Of a DNA stretch of 40,044 nucleotides, positions 1-7,505 are shown piece by piece. The first letter of the stretch is position 1. Each line of letters starts with the position of its first letter. The notes below the pieces were generated by a model. It searched no databases, was not told the DNA's origin, and saw only the letters and a list, made by a program, of their open reading frames with translations. This DNA comes from Gammaproteobacteria bacterium (lineage in GTDB: Bacteria; Pseudomonadota; Gammaproteobacteria; Steroidobacterales; Steroidobacteraceae): contig JAHEAZ010000021.1 of assembly GCA_024642505.1 (NCBI GenBank), positions 1 through 40,044 on the forward strand, in the 5' to 3' direction. The position numbers were made by a program, and so were the translations under genes.

Positions 1-31
1 ACAGGCAACCTGCTGCAGGAGGATGAAACAG

Positions 32-460
32 ATGAAGCGGACCGCATCGGCCGTATGGCACGGCGACCTGAAGAAAGGCCATGGCGCACTCGCCACCAAG
101 AGCGGGGTACTGAAGAACACGCCGTATTCCTTCGTGAACCGCTTCGAGAACGAGCCAGGAACCAATCCCGAGGAACTGCTGGCCGCTGCGCACGCAGGCT
201 GTTTCACCATGGCGCTGACGGCAGAGCTCGGCCGGGCCGGCTTCACGCCAACGCGCATGGCGACCCAGGCCACGGTTTCGCTCGAGCAGGTCGATGGCCA
301 GTGGACGGTCACCGCCGTGCATCTGGAGAACGAGGCCTGGGTTCCTGGCATCGCCAGCGATCAGTTCCAGTCGATCGCTGCCGGCGCGAAGGCCGGCTGC
401 CCGGTATCGCGGCTGTTCAGGGCGGCAATCACGCTTGCCGCCAGGCTCGAGCCCAGTTGA
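32..460 (+). CDS. osmC: OsmC family peroxiredoxin
   Basis: Thiol-dependent peroxidase of the OsmC/Ohr fold, a cytoplasmic enzyme that reduces organic hydroperoxides. The protein aligns from memory with E. coli OsmC over its whole length (142 residues here, about 143 there). It has the start-proximal block with WHGD and KGHGAL, the GTNPEELLAAAHAGCF motif with the first reactive Cys, and the second Cys in AGCPVSRLF. I chose the ATG at 32 because AGGAGG lies at 17-22, giving a 9 nt spacer. The ATG at 23 directly abuts that site. The gene probably stands alone. It fits the peroxide-defence theme with OxyR at 26.2 kb, but no OxyR site was identified upstream because only 31 bases are visible. Confidence 0.93.
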   Translation: MKRTASAVWHGDLKKGHGALATKSGVLKNTPYSFVNRFENEPGTNPEELLAAAHAGCFTMALTAELGRAGFTPTRMATQATVSLEQVDGQWTVTAVHLENEAWVPGIASDQFQSIAAGAKAGCPVSRLFRAAITLAARLEPS

Positions 461-556
461 TTCCGGCCGGGGCCACGCGTTGACCCCGCCGGCTCCTCAA
501 ACTGGCATTGCAGAAGGGGAACCGCGCCCCCATGTCCTGGCGGGAGGAGGAATTTG

Positions 557-1084
557 ATGAAAAGCACCTTGCCGGACAAGTTGAACCTGCCCACCGCACC
601 CGAGCTCTTGCTCGAGGACAATGTCGTGGCTCCGCCGGATGCCGAATCCGCGCTGATGTACTCGGCTGGTCTCGAGGACATACAGTCCTTGCTGTCTGAC
701 GCCGGGCATGCGATCGAGCCGCTCGAGGATCGCGCGCGCGGCTTCATGGCCCGATCCGGGAACGTGACCTATTCGGCTGTGCTGGTCTCGCCGAGCCCGG
801 AATGGCCGGAGCGCTTCGGCGGCATCCAGCTGTCCGCCTTCGCCCCGGTGCCGGAATCGCTGTCGCTGGCAGTGGCCGCAAGGCTCGCGCTCGACCTGCC
901 GGGCGCACGCCTCGGCATCGACCAGGATGGCGACCTGGCGTTGATGCAGACCATCGTGGTCACCGGCGGGGTGACGCGTGCCAACGTCAGCATCCAGTTC
1001 GGGTTCTGGCTGCAGAACCTGGAGCGGGTGCGGCAAGCAGTAGTCCGGCATTACGCCACGGGACCGGGCGTCGTCCTGCACTGA
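557..1084 (+). CDS. YbjN-like domain protein
   Basis: A 175-residue soluble acidic protein with no signal peptide or membrane segment. The pattern is an N-terminal helix (SALMYSAGLEDIQSLLSDAG), a beta-rich middle and a C-terminal helix (IQFGFWLQNLERVRQAV). This resembles the YbjN (putative sensory transduction regulator) / type III chaperone-like fold. The molecular role of that family is poorly known. The ATG at 557 is preferred over the in-frame TTG at 554 because GGAGG ends 6 nt before it. It lies 96 bp after osmC, possibly in the same transcript. Family assignment is by eye only. Confidence 0.5.
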   Translation: MKSTLPDKLNLPTAPELLLEDNVVAPPDAESALMYSAGLEDIQSLLSDAGHAIEPLEDRARGFMARSGNVTYSAVLVSPSPEWPERFGGIQLSAFAPVPESLSLAVAARLALDLPGARLGIDQDGDLALMQTIVVTGGVTRANVSIQFGFWLQNLERVRQAVVRHYATGPGVVLH

Positions 1085-1289
1085 GATCCCGGCCCGCGCA
1101 CCCCGGGCAGCAGCCATCTTGCGCCGACCGGGCGGGCCGTCTCTCATCCGAAGGAATCTGAATCCGCCGCCGGATCATCGTCGAAATTCCAGCCAGGCGG
1201 GCGGGCCGACGGCGGGTCGGTCATGATGCCGTGGCTCATACGGCCGGCGCCTGTCCGGGCGGAACACGGTCGGGAGGAGAAGAAGATCG

Positions 1290-2090
1290 ATGTTTGATCT
1301 CGGACTCTGGCTGCACGCGCTGGCCCTGCTCGCGGTATTTGCCGCCGCCGGCTGGCTGGTCAGCCTGCCCATCAGCAACGTCAGTATCGTCGACAGCATG
1401 TGGTCGCTGATGTTCCTGCTCGCCGCCGGCGCCTACGGCTGGGGGCAGGATGAGCTTGGACAGCGTGCCCTGCTGGTACTGGCAATGGTCGTGATCTGGG
1501 CGCTGCGGCTTGCCACCTACATCACCCGGCGCAATCGCGGTCACGCCGAAGATTTCCGCTACCAGCAGATCCGGGCGCGCAACCAGCCGGGCTTCGCGGT
1601 CAAGAGCCTGTACCTGGTGTTCGGCCTGCAGGCCGTGCTGGCCTGGATCATCTCGCTGCCGCTGCTGGCGGCGGTGAATTCCGCCGCGCCGCTCGGGCCG
1701 CTCGACTACGCCGGCGCTGCCCTGTGGCTGATCGGCATGGTGTTCGAGGCCGGTGGCGACGCGCAGCTTGCGCGCTTCAAGGCAGACCCGGCCAACCAGG
1801 GCAAGGTGATGGACCGCGGCCTGTGGCGCTATACGCGCCATCCCAACTATTTCGGTGACTTCTGCGTGTGGTGGGGATTCTTTCTCATCGCGCTCGCCGG
1901 CGGTGGCTGGTGGAGCGTCATCGGCCCGGCACTGATGTCGTTCCTGCTGCTGAAGGTGTCGGGGGTGGCACTGCTCGAGAAGGATATCAACGAGCGGCGG
2001 CCACAGTACCGTGAGTACGTCCGCCGTACCAACGCCTTCTTCCCCGGCCCGCCGCGCGAGGCCCCCGCCACCGGCGAGAGACGGCAATGA
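1290..2090 (+). CDS. DUF1295 / steroid 5-alpha-reductase-like membrane protein
   Basis: A 266-residue polytopic inner-membrane protein with about six hydrophobic segments. The C-terminal half carries the family signature: GLWRYTRHPNYFGDFCVWWGFF, then LLEKDINERRPQYREYVRRTNAFFPGPP. This is the DUF1295 / isoprenylcysteine methyltransferase-reductase superfamily, thought to act on lipid-like substrates with NAD(P)H or SAM. The actual substrate is unknown. The start has a strong GGGAGGAG about 10 nt upstream. The gene overlaps the next one by ATGA, so the two are probably translationally coupled. Together with the DUF6134-like and lipocalin genes it forms an envelope/lipid cluster. Confidence 0.85.
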   Translation: MFDLGLWLHALALLAVFAAAGWLVSLPISNVSIVDSMWSLMFLLAAGAYGWGQDELGQRALLVLAMVVIWALRLATYITRRNRGHAEDFRYQQIRARNQPGFAVKSLYLVFGLQAVLAWIISLPLLAAVNSAAPLGPLDYAGAALWLIGMVFEAGGDAQLARFKADPANQGKVMDRGLWRYTRHPNYFGDFCVWWGFFLIALAGGGWWSVIGPALMSFLLLKVSGVALLEKDINERRPQYREYVRRTNAFFPGPPREAPATGERRQ

Positions 2091-2806
2091 CCTGCATCCG
2101 GCCATACCTCTCCGCAGGCATGGTGCTCGCCGCTCTGCTGGCAGCGGGTATTGCCTGTGCGGAGCACCCGGATACGCGGCCACCCAGACAGTGGAACTTC
2201 GATGTCTACCTGGACGACCGCGAGATCGGCTTCCACCACTTCAGGCTTAGCGACTCCGGCGACGGCCTGCGCCTGGAAACGCGCGCAGAATTCCAGGTGA
2301 AGGTGCTGCTGGTGACTGCCTACACCTACGATCACGTCAACACCGAAATCTGGCGTGGCGACTGCCTGCGCGGCATCGAGGCACGCACCGACTCGAATGG
2401 CGAGCTATCCCACGTCAGTGGTGTCGAGCAGGACGGCAGGCTGGTGGTGTCCAGCAGCGCCGGCGCCACGCAGCTCGACGGCTGTGTCGCCAGCTTTGCC
2501 TACTGGGACCGCCGGCTACTCGAGCGCAAGCAGCTGCTCAATTCCCAGACGGGCGAGTACATGGCGGTGAAATTCCAGCCCTTGGGCGCGGCGAGCATGG
2601 TCATTGGTGGGCGGAGGATCGCGGTGCAGCGCTATGCGCTGACCGCCGACAGGCTGGACATCGAGCTGGCCTACTCCGCAAGCACCGGCGAATGGCTCGC
2701 GCTCGACAGCCAGCTCGAGAGCGGGCGCACGCTGCGCTACCGGCGCAGCGTGGACGACCTTGCTGACGTGGCCGGCCTCGCATTGACCGGCAACCTTTCC
2801 AGATAG
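2087..2806 (+). CDS. DUF6134-like secreted protein
   Basis: A 239-residue exported protein with a signal peptide (hydrophobic run around residues 8-24, cleavage likely after ACA). The mature part is beta-rich: WNFDVYLDDREIGFHHFRL, then RAEFQVKVLLVTAYTYDHVNTEIWRGDCLRGIEART, then a WDRRLL block and a late YRRSVDD. This matches my memory of DUF6134 proteins, periplasmic beta proteins of unknown function. It overlaps the DUF1295 gene by 4 nt and ends 8 nt before the lipocalin gene, so the three are almost certainly co-transcribed. A role in envelope lipid handling is inferred from neighbours only. Confidence 0.7.
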   Translation: MTCIRPYLSAGMVLAALLAAGIACAEHPDTRPPRQWNFDVYLDDREIGFHHFRLSDSGDGLRLETRAEFQVKVLLVTAYTYDHVNTEIWRGDCLRGIEARTDSNGELSHVSGVEQDGRLVVSSSAGATQLDGCVASFAYWDRRLLERKQLLNSQTGEYMAVKFQPLGAASMVIGGRRIAVQRYALTADRLDIELAYSASTGEWLALDSQLESGRTLRYRRSVDDLADVAGLALTGNLSR

Positions 2807-2814
2807 GAGGAGCG

Positions 2815-3357
2815 ATGAAGACATTGCATTCAGCCTGCATGGGAGCGACCGCGGCGGCGATCCTGGCCCTGTCAGGTTGCGCCGGGTCGTCGCAGCGCGA
2901 GCCGATACAGACGGTCGATTTCGTCGACCTGCAGCGCTTCATGGGCGACTGGTACGTCATCGCCAATATCCCGACCTTCATCGAGAAGGGCGCGCACAAC
3001 GCGGTGGAGTCATATCGCCTCGATGACGACGGGTCCATCGCGACTACGTTCACTTTCCGCCAGGACGGCTTCGAGGGCGAGCAGAAGACCTACACGCCAA
3101 GGGGTTTCGTACAGGACACCAAGAGCAACGCGATCTGGGGCATGCAGTTTGTCTGGCCGGTCAAGGGCGACTATCGCATCGTCTATCTTGATGAGGACTA
3201 CACCCGGACGGTGATTGGCCGGCAGAAGCGTGACTACGTCTGGATCATGGCGCGCTCGCCGTCGATTGCCGATACCGACTACCAGCAGATCCTGGTGATG
3301 CTCGCCGAACAGGGCTACGACACGTCCAAGATCGAGAAGGTGCCGCAGCGCTGGTAG
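2815..3357 (+). CDS. blc: Outer-membrane lipocalin lipoprotein (Blc type)
   Basis: A 180-residue lipoprotein with lipobox LSGC (Cys at residue 22). The lipocalin signature is FMGDWYVIANIPTFIEKGAHNAVESY, the first conserved region of the fold. It is followed by KTYTPRGFVQDTKSNAIWGMQF and the strand YRIVYLDEDYTRTVIG. Bacterial lipocalins such as Blc are small beta-barrels anchored in the outer membrane that bind fatty acids or lysophospholipids. GGAGG sits just before the ATG. The gene is third in a tight set after DUF1295 and DUF6134-like genes, so a lipid repair or modification pathway is plausible. The ligand cannot be predicted. Confidence 0.9.
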   Translation: MKTLHSACMGATAAAILALSGCAGSSQREPIQTVDFVDLQRFMGDWYVIANIPTFIEKGAHNAVESYRLDDDGSIATTFTFRQDGFEGEQKTYTPRGFVQDTKSNAIWGMQFVWPVKGDYRIVYLDEDYTRTVIGRQKRDYVWIMARSPSIADTDYQQILVMLAEQGYDTSKIEKVPQRW

Positions 3358-3414
3358 CGCCTTGCGGCAACAGGCGCGTTCCGCCTGCGGTGGCACTCTG
3401 CGATACTGACCTGC

Positions 3415-4875
3415 ATGGTGCACGGCCTCTCCAAGTCGAAGCTCATGTCCTTTCGCCAGTGCCCGAGGAAGCTCTGGCTGGAGAAGCATCGACCTGACCT
3501 CGCTGCGGAAATTCCCGGACAGCAAGCCGTGTTCGCACTGGGCCATGAAGTCGGCGACATCGCCCGGCGGCTCTACGATACGGGTGGAGGCGTGCTCATC
3601 GACTACGACGACGGCCTCAAGGTCGCGATGCAGCGCACGCGCGAGGTCCTGGCTGAACGCTCCTCGGCGCCTGTCTTCGAGGCGACTTTCGAGCGTAACG
3701 GGCTGCTGGTGCGGACTGACGTGCTGGAACGCGGCGGCCCCGCGGCGCGCCTGGTCGAGGTGAAGGCCTCGACCAGCGTGAAGCCCGAGCACGTCGTGGA
3801 TTGTGCAATCCAGTCCTGGGTCCTCGACGGGTCCTCTGTGCGACCGCGTTCGGTGGCGCTCGCGCACGTGGACAATCGCTTCATTTATGCCGGTGCGGGC
3901 GACTATTCGGGCCTGCTCACGGAACAGGACCTGTCGGCCGAAATCGCACCGATCAAGGAGAAGGTGCCGGCATGGGTCGGTAGCGCCAGGGGGGTGCTGG
4001 CAGGCGGCGAGCCGGCCGCCGCGATTGGCACGCGCTGCTGGACGCCATACGAATGCCCCTTCCAGGATCACTGCTGGAAGCCGGTGGATCATTCCATTGC
4101 GGACCTCCCCGGCATCGGCGGGCGGCTCGACCAGCTGCTCGCCGAGGGGCACTTCGAGCTCGGGGCGCTGCCGGAAGATCTGCTTAACACCGCCGACCAG
4201 CGGCGTGTCTGGCGCGCGGTGCGGCGCGGAACGCCCGAGCTGTCGCTGGCCGCACGACGGGAATTCAGCGGCCTTGGGTATCCACGCTGCTATCTCGACT
4301 TCGAAACCATCAACTTTGCGGTGCCGCGCTGGGCCGGTACCCGACCTTACCAGCAGCTTCCGTTCCAGTGGTCGCTGCACGTCGAGGGCGCACACGGCGA
4401 ACTCGAGCACGCCGAGTTCCTCGACCTTAGCGGTGAGCTGCCGTTGCGGGCAGCGGCGCAATCATTGCTGGCGGCCGCCCGCGGCAAGGGACCGGTGTTC
4501 ATGTACACGGCCTTCGAAAGAACCTGCCTGAAGACGCTCGCCGAGTTCTGCCCGGACCTGCGAGAGCAACTCGAGACACTCTCGGCGCGCCTCGTCGACC
4601 TGCTGCCGATCGCGAAGCGGCACTACTACCATCCAGACATGCATGGCAGCTGGTCGATCAAGAAGCTGCTGCCGACCATCGCGCCGGAACTGGACTATTC
4701 CCGCCTGGGCGGGATCCAGGAAGGCGGCGCGGCACAGCAGGCGTTCCTGGAGGCCATCGCACCCGGGACGAGCGCCACGAGACGCAATGAGATCCGCCGC
4801 GAACTGCTCGCCTACTGCGGGCAAGACACGCTCGCCATGGTGACCGTGGCGCGCTACCTGGAGGGCCGCTCTTGA
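3415..4875 (+). CDS. DUF2779 protein: Fe-S PD-(D/E)XK nuclease fused to RNase H-like domain
   Basis: A 486-residue two-domain protein. The N-terminal part resembles Cas4/RecB-type nucleases: C16 in SFRQCPRKLWL, the catalytic set D102, E115 and K117 (VEVKAS), and three later cysteines C208, C214 and C220 (CWTPYECPFQDHC) that could complete a 4Fe-4S cluster with C16. The C-terminal part starts with CYLDFETI (D295, E297), a DEDD-type RNase H-like exonuclease motif, with a late CGQD. This matches the DUF2779 architecture. A nucleic-acid processing role is expected, possibly repair or defence, but no partner helicase is next to it. The following membrane gene overlaps its stop codon. Confidence 0.8.
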   Translation: MVHGLSKSKLMSFRQCPRKLWLEKHRPDLAAEIPGQQAVFALGHEVGDIARRLYDTGGGVLIDYDDGLKVAMQRTREVLAERSSAPVFEATFERNGLLVRTDVLERGGPAARLVEVKASTSVKPEHVVDCAIQSWVLDGSSVRPRSVALAHVDNRFIYAGAGDYSGLLTEQDLSAEIAPIKEKVPAWVGSARGVLAGGEPAAAIGTRCWTPYECPFQDHCWKPVDHSIADLPGIGGRLDQLLAEGHFELGALPEDLLNTADQRRVWRAVRRGTPELSLAARREFSGLGYPRCYLDFETINFAVPRWAGTRPYQQLPFQWSLHVEGAHGELEHAEFLDLSGELPLRAAAQSLLAAARGKGPVFMYTAFERTCLKTLAEFCPDLREQLETLSARLVDLLPIAKRHYYHPDMHGSWSIKKLLPTIAPELDYSRLGGIQEGGAAQQAFLEAIAPGTSATRRNEIRRELLAYCGQDTLAMVTVARYLEGRS

Positions 4876-5531
4876 TTGTCCACATACTCCTGATCACGCA
4901 TATCGTGGTGCTGGGCTACTGGCTCGGCTCCGAATTCGTGATCAACAGCACCTTTCGCTACGTGTCCCATGCCGGCGCCTTGCCGTTCGCCGAGCGGGAC
5001 CGGCTGATGGATCACGTCATGGACGTCGACCAGCACGTGCGCTACGCGCTGGTGCTGCAGGCCGGGCTCGGCACGGTGCTTGCAGCGCTGTTCGGCTACT
5101 TCCCCGGCGGGGCGGCGCTTGCCTGGGCAGCCACCGCCGGCGCGATCGCCTGGTTGGCGCTGGTAGAGGCGACGCACCGCTGGCGGGCCTCGGCCCGGGG
5201 CCAGTGGCTTGCATCCATCGACCGCGGCATCCGTTACTCGGCAATCGCGGTGCTCGTCGGCAGCGGGCTTCTGTCGCCGACAGGGCTCGTCGAGTTGCCC
5301 GGATGGCTTGCCTGGAAGCTGGTTGCGTTCGCCGGTGTGATCGGCTGCGGGCTGGGTATCCGCTACGCGATGATGGACTTCTATGGCGTCTGGTCGGTCA
5401 TCGAGCGTGAGGGTTCGAGCAATGAACGCGAGCTCGAAATCCACCGGATCTACATCCGCGCCACCGGTGTGCTGGGCCTGCTATGGGTGTTCATCGCGGC
5501 CGTTGTCGCATTGAGCGTGATCAAGCCTTGA
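4872..5531 (+). CDS. Polytopic membrane protein of unknown function
   Basis: A 219-residue integral membrane protein with about five or six hydrophobic segments, starting with VHILLITHIVVLGYWLGSEFVI and ending with GVLGLLWVFIAAVVALSVI. The only start that fits is the TTG at 4872, which overlaps the upstream TGA as TTGA, indicating translational coupling to the nuclease gene. Polar residues inside membrane helices (the early H, the GSEF pair, DVDQHVRYAL) recall small redox or haem-binding membrane proteins, but I recognise no family. A functional link to the nuclease is possible only on the evidence of the overlap. Confidence 0.7.
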   Translation: MIVHILLITHIVVLGYWLGSEFVINSTFRYVSHAGALPFAERDRLMDHVMDVDQHVRYALVLQAGLGTVLAALFGYFPGGAALAWAATAGAIAWLALVEATHRWRASARGQWLASIDRGIRYSAIAVLVGSGLLSPTGLVELPGWLAWKLVAFAGVIGCGLGIRYAMMDFYGVWSVIEREGSSNERELEIHRIYIRATGVLGLLWVFIAAVVALSVIKP

Positions 5532-5747
5532 CCCGCGTCAGGTCAATCGATCCCATTCAAGGAATGATAACGAGCCTATAATCGCTTCAATTTCCTACTT
5601 TGTGCTAGTTTGATCCGTAATACCTAGCATATGTCCCCACATTAACGGGAGTATAGTAACTCGTTCGCAACGGCGGTCCCCCGGGGAGCTGGATTTGTTC
5701 CTCCTGGGAGACGACCGGCGTCTATGTACTGTTGGGGGGGGGATTCG
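5532..5747 (+). promoter_or_regulatory. AT-rich intergenic region with candidate promoter and inverted repeat
   Basis: This 216 bp gap is visibly AT-richer than the genes around it. A perfect -10 hexamer TATAAT lies at 5577-5582 with only a weak -35 match (around CATTCA, 5554-5559). A perfect inverted repeat TGCTAG / CTAGCA (5603-5608 and 5624-5629, 15 bp spacer) could be an operator for the lipoprotein gene at 5748. A G-run (about 5732-5742) just before that ATG serves as its ribosome site. No small ORF is convincing here. Confidence 0.4.
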
Positions 5748-6794
5748 ATGAAAAAGCACTCATTCATGCTGGTGCCGGTGATGGCATTAGCTGGCATTCT
5801 GATTGGCTGCAGCAACAAGAAGGCCGAGGAAGCCGCTGCGGCCGCCGCCGCCGCCGCAGCCAACGAGGCAAAGATCGCGGACGCGCTGTCGGCCATCCTG
5901 CCGTCCATGGCAGCTGATTCGAGCGTGATGGACTGGGACGGGACCATGCTGAAGCAGGGCACTGGACCCTACACCTGCATGCCGACCGCGCCGCACCAGG
6001 CGGAAGCCGGACTCAAGTCGCCGATGTGCATGGACGGGCCGTGGATGAACTGGGCACATGCCTGGGAGAACCACGAGATGCCCGAGATCACGTCGCTCGG
6101 CGTGTCGTACATGCTGGCCGGCGACAGTGGCGCCAGCAATATCGATCCGTACGCGACCGAGCAGACGAACGACAACCAGTGGATCGTCGAGGGTCCGCAC
6201 ATGATGATCCTGATGCCCGATCCGGCGATGCTCGAGGGCATCCCCACGGATCCGGCCAACGGCGGTCCCTACGTGATGTGGAAGGGCACGCCGTACGCGC
6301 ACGTGATGGTGCCGGTCAACATTCCGCCCAAGGCTGCCGCGGGTGACCCGATTGCCGATGCGCTGTCCGCGGGCAACGTCGCCATGGCCGCCGACTCGAG
6401 CGTCATGGACTGGGGCATGAAGACCCTGCGCGAGGGCACGGGCCCTTACACCTGCATGCCGACCCCGCCGATGCTGCAGGGCACCGCGCCGATGTGCATG
6501 GACGGGCCCTGGATGAACTGGGCGCACGGGTGGATGACCAAGGGCGACGTCAAGACCGAGGCGCTGGGCATCTCCTACATGCTGGCGGGCGATGAAGGGG
6601 CGAGCAACATCGATCCCTTCGCCGAGGGGCCGACCGACGACAACCAGTGGGTCGTCGAAGGCCCGCATTTGATGCTGATCGTCCCGGATCCGGCGATGCT
6701 GGAAGGCATCACGACGGACTTCAACCGGGGCGGGCCCTACGTGATGTGGAAGGGCACGCCGTACGCGCACGTGATGGTGCCCGTCGCCGACTGA
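5748..6794 (+). CDS. Lipoprotein with two tandem copies of an uncharacterised domain
   Basis: A 348-residue exported lipoprotein: signal peptide with lipobox LIGC (Cys21), then a ten-alanine linker (29-38), then two copies of one domain, about residues 43-190 and 202-346, offset by 156 residues. Each copy contains IADALSA, AADSSVMDW, GTGPYTCMPT, PMCMDGPWMNWAH, a SYMLAGD-GASNIDP block, DNQW-VEGPH, PDPAMLEGI and GGPYVMWKGTPYAHVMVPV. Two cysteines per copy (C77/C94 and C236/C250) may form disulfides. The ATG at 5748 is chosen over 5724 because it begins MKKHS before the hydrophobic core. I do not recognise the family. The WNWAH, GPH and YAHVM residues could bind metal or ligand. A repeat hairpin follows the stop. 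Confidence 0.85.
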   Translation: MKKHSFMLVPVMALAGILIGCSNKKAEEAAAAAAAAAANEAKIADALSAILPSMAADSSVMDWDGTMLKQGTGPYTCMPTAPHQAEAGLKSPMCMDGPWMNWAHAWENHEMPEITSLGVSYMLAGDSGASNIDPYATEQTNDNQWIVEGPHMMILMPDPAMLEGIPTDPANGGPYVMWKGTPYAHVMVPVNIPPKAAAGDPIADALSAGNVAMAADSSVMDWGMKTLREGTGPYTCMPTPPMLQGTAPMCMDGPWMNWAHGWMTKGDVKTEALGISYMLAGDEGASNIDPFAEGPTDDNQWVVEGPHLMLIVPDPAMLEGITTDFNRGGPYVMWKGTPYAHVMVPVAD

Positions 6795-6818
6795 CCGTCA
6801 CGGCAACCGTGGCCTCCA

Positions 6819-6850
6819 GGGGACAGTCCCAAAAGGGGACTGTCCCCTTT
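6819..6850 (+). repeat. GGGGACAG-family hairpin, likely also a terminator
   Basis: A perfect 12 bp stem: GGGGACAGTCCC (6819-6830) pairs with GGGACTGTCCCC (6836-6847) around an AAAAG loop, followed by TTTCT. It starts 25 bp after the lipoprotein stop, so it can act as a factor-independent terminator. The same core recurs at 7398, 18069, 26090 and 33827, so it is a dispersed repeat and not only a local terminator. Confidence 0.8.
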
Positions 6851-6910
6851 CTGTAAGCGCTTGATAGCTGCCGGCTTGCGTTTGGCGACCAGCCGCGGCG
6901 TAATGAGTCG

Positions 6911-7378
6911 ATGAGCACACCCGACGCGCCCAAGCCGGCCAATGTCTTCGATCGGCTGTTCAATCGCGACAAGTTCCGCCGCCGTGCGCTGAAATTCTAC
7001 CGCGTGGCAGGACCCGTGGTGCTTGTGTATTTCGCGCTGATGTTGCTGCAGTCGGGGGGCCTGCTGGGCAAGCTGTCGGCCGACGACGTTCCGCACTGGA
7101 TGCTGGTGATCTATTCGCTGCTCACCTTCGGCGTGGCGCTGGCCACACCGGTGTTGTTCGTCCTCGCGAGTGTCGGCGGCCTTGCGCTCAAGACGGATTG
7201 GCGCTTCGCCGTGCCACTGTGGTTGTTCGCGTTTGCGGCGGGACTGTTCCTGGTCACGATCTTCATGGTCAGACAGCTAACGCTGTCGGACCAGCAGCAG
7301 GTGTGGACGACTGCCCAGGCGCTGCTGCTGGTCAGTGCGGCCTGGGCGACGGTCGTCGGATACCAGCGGAGGCCCTGA
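6911..7378 (+). CDS. Small four-helix membrane protein, unknown
   Basis: A 155-residue protein with a charged N-terminal tail (NVFDRLFNRDKFRRRALKFYR) and about four membrane segments: VAGPVVLVYFALMLLQ, WMLVIYSLLTFGVALATPVLFVLA, FAVPLWLFAFAAGLFLVTIFMV and TTAQALLLVSAAWATVVGY. The amphipathic basic N-terminus is probably cytoplasmic. No motif allowed a family assignment. It sits between two repeat elements, after the duplicated-domain lipoprotein and convergent with the AGCS symporter gene. Confidence 0.65.
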   Translation: MSTPDAPKPANVFDRLFNRDKFRRRALKFYRVAGPVVLVYFALMLLQSGGLLGKLSADDVPHWMLVIYSLLTFGVALATPVLFVLASVGGLALKTDWRFAVPLWLFAFAAGLFLVTIFMVRQLTLSDQQQVWTTAQALLLVSAAWATVVGYQRRP

Positions 7379-7397
7379 CCATAGGGGGCAGTAAACA

Positions 7398-7480
7398 GGG
7401 GACAGTTTACTGAATTCGCCAGCCGCTCTTGTCCGAAGCAGGCATCGGTTCGGCGCTCGCGAATTCAGTAAACTGTCCCC
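7398..7480. repeat. 83 bp element with perfect 22 bp inverted arms (GGGGACAG family)
   Basis: The left arm 7398-7419 begins GGGGACAGTTTACTGAA and is the exact reverse complement of the right arm 7459-7480, which ends in AACTGTCCCC. The 39 bp centre is unrelated to the centre of the 26082 element. It lies in the 127 bp gap between two convergent genes. It is non-coding and has the form of a REP/MITE-like unit that could fold into a long hairpin in RNA from either strand. No transposase is nearby. Confidence 0.85.
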
Positions 7481-7505
7481 GAATTACGCCCGACTGCGGC
7501 CCGCC

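Noticed and set aside
1091-1138. GGCCCG / CGGGCC inverted pair after the YbjN-like gene as a terminator
   Set aside because: The arms are only 6 bp and 36 bp apart in GC-rich DNA, which is expected by chance; no U-tract follows.
3010-4461. A 483-codon open frame on the minus strand opposite the lipocalin and nuclease genes
   Set aside because: It lies wholly antisense to two well-supported genes, has Arg/His/Gly-rich composition typical of GC-rich shadow frames, and shows no motif.
5787-6770. A 327-codon minus-strand frame opposite the duplicated-domain lipoprotein
   Set aside because: It mirrors the repeat of the real gene and is rich in Arg and His without a family motif.
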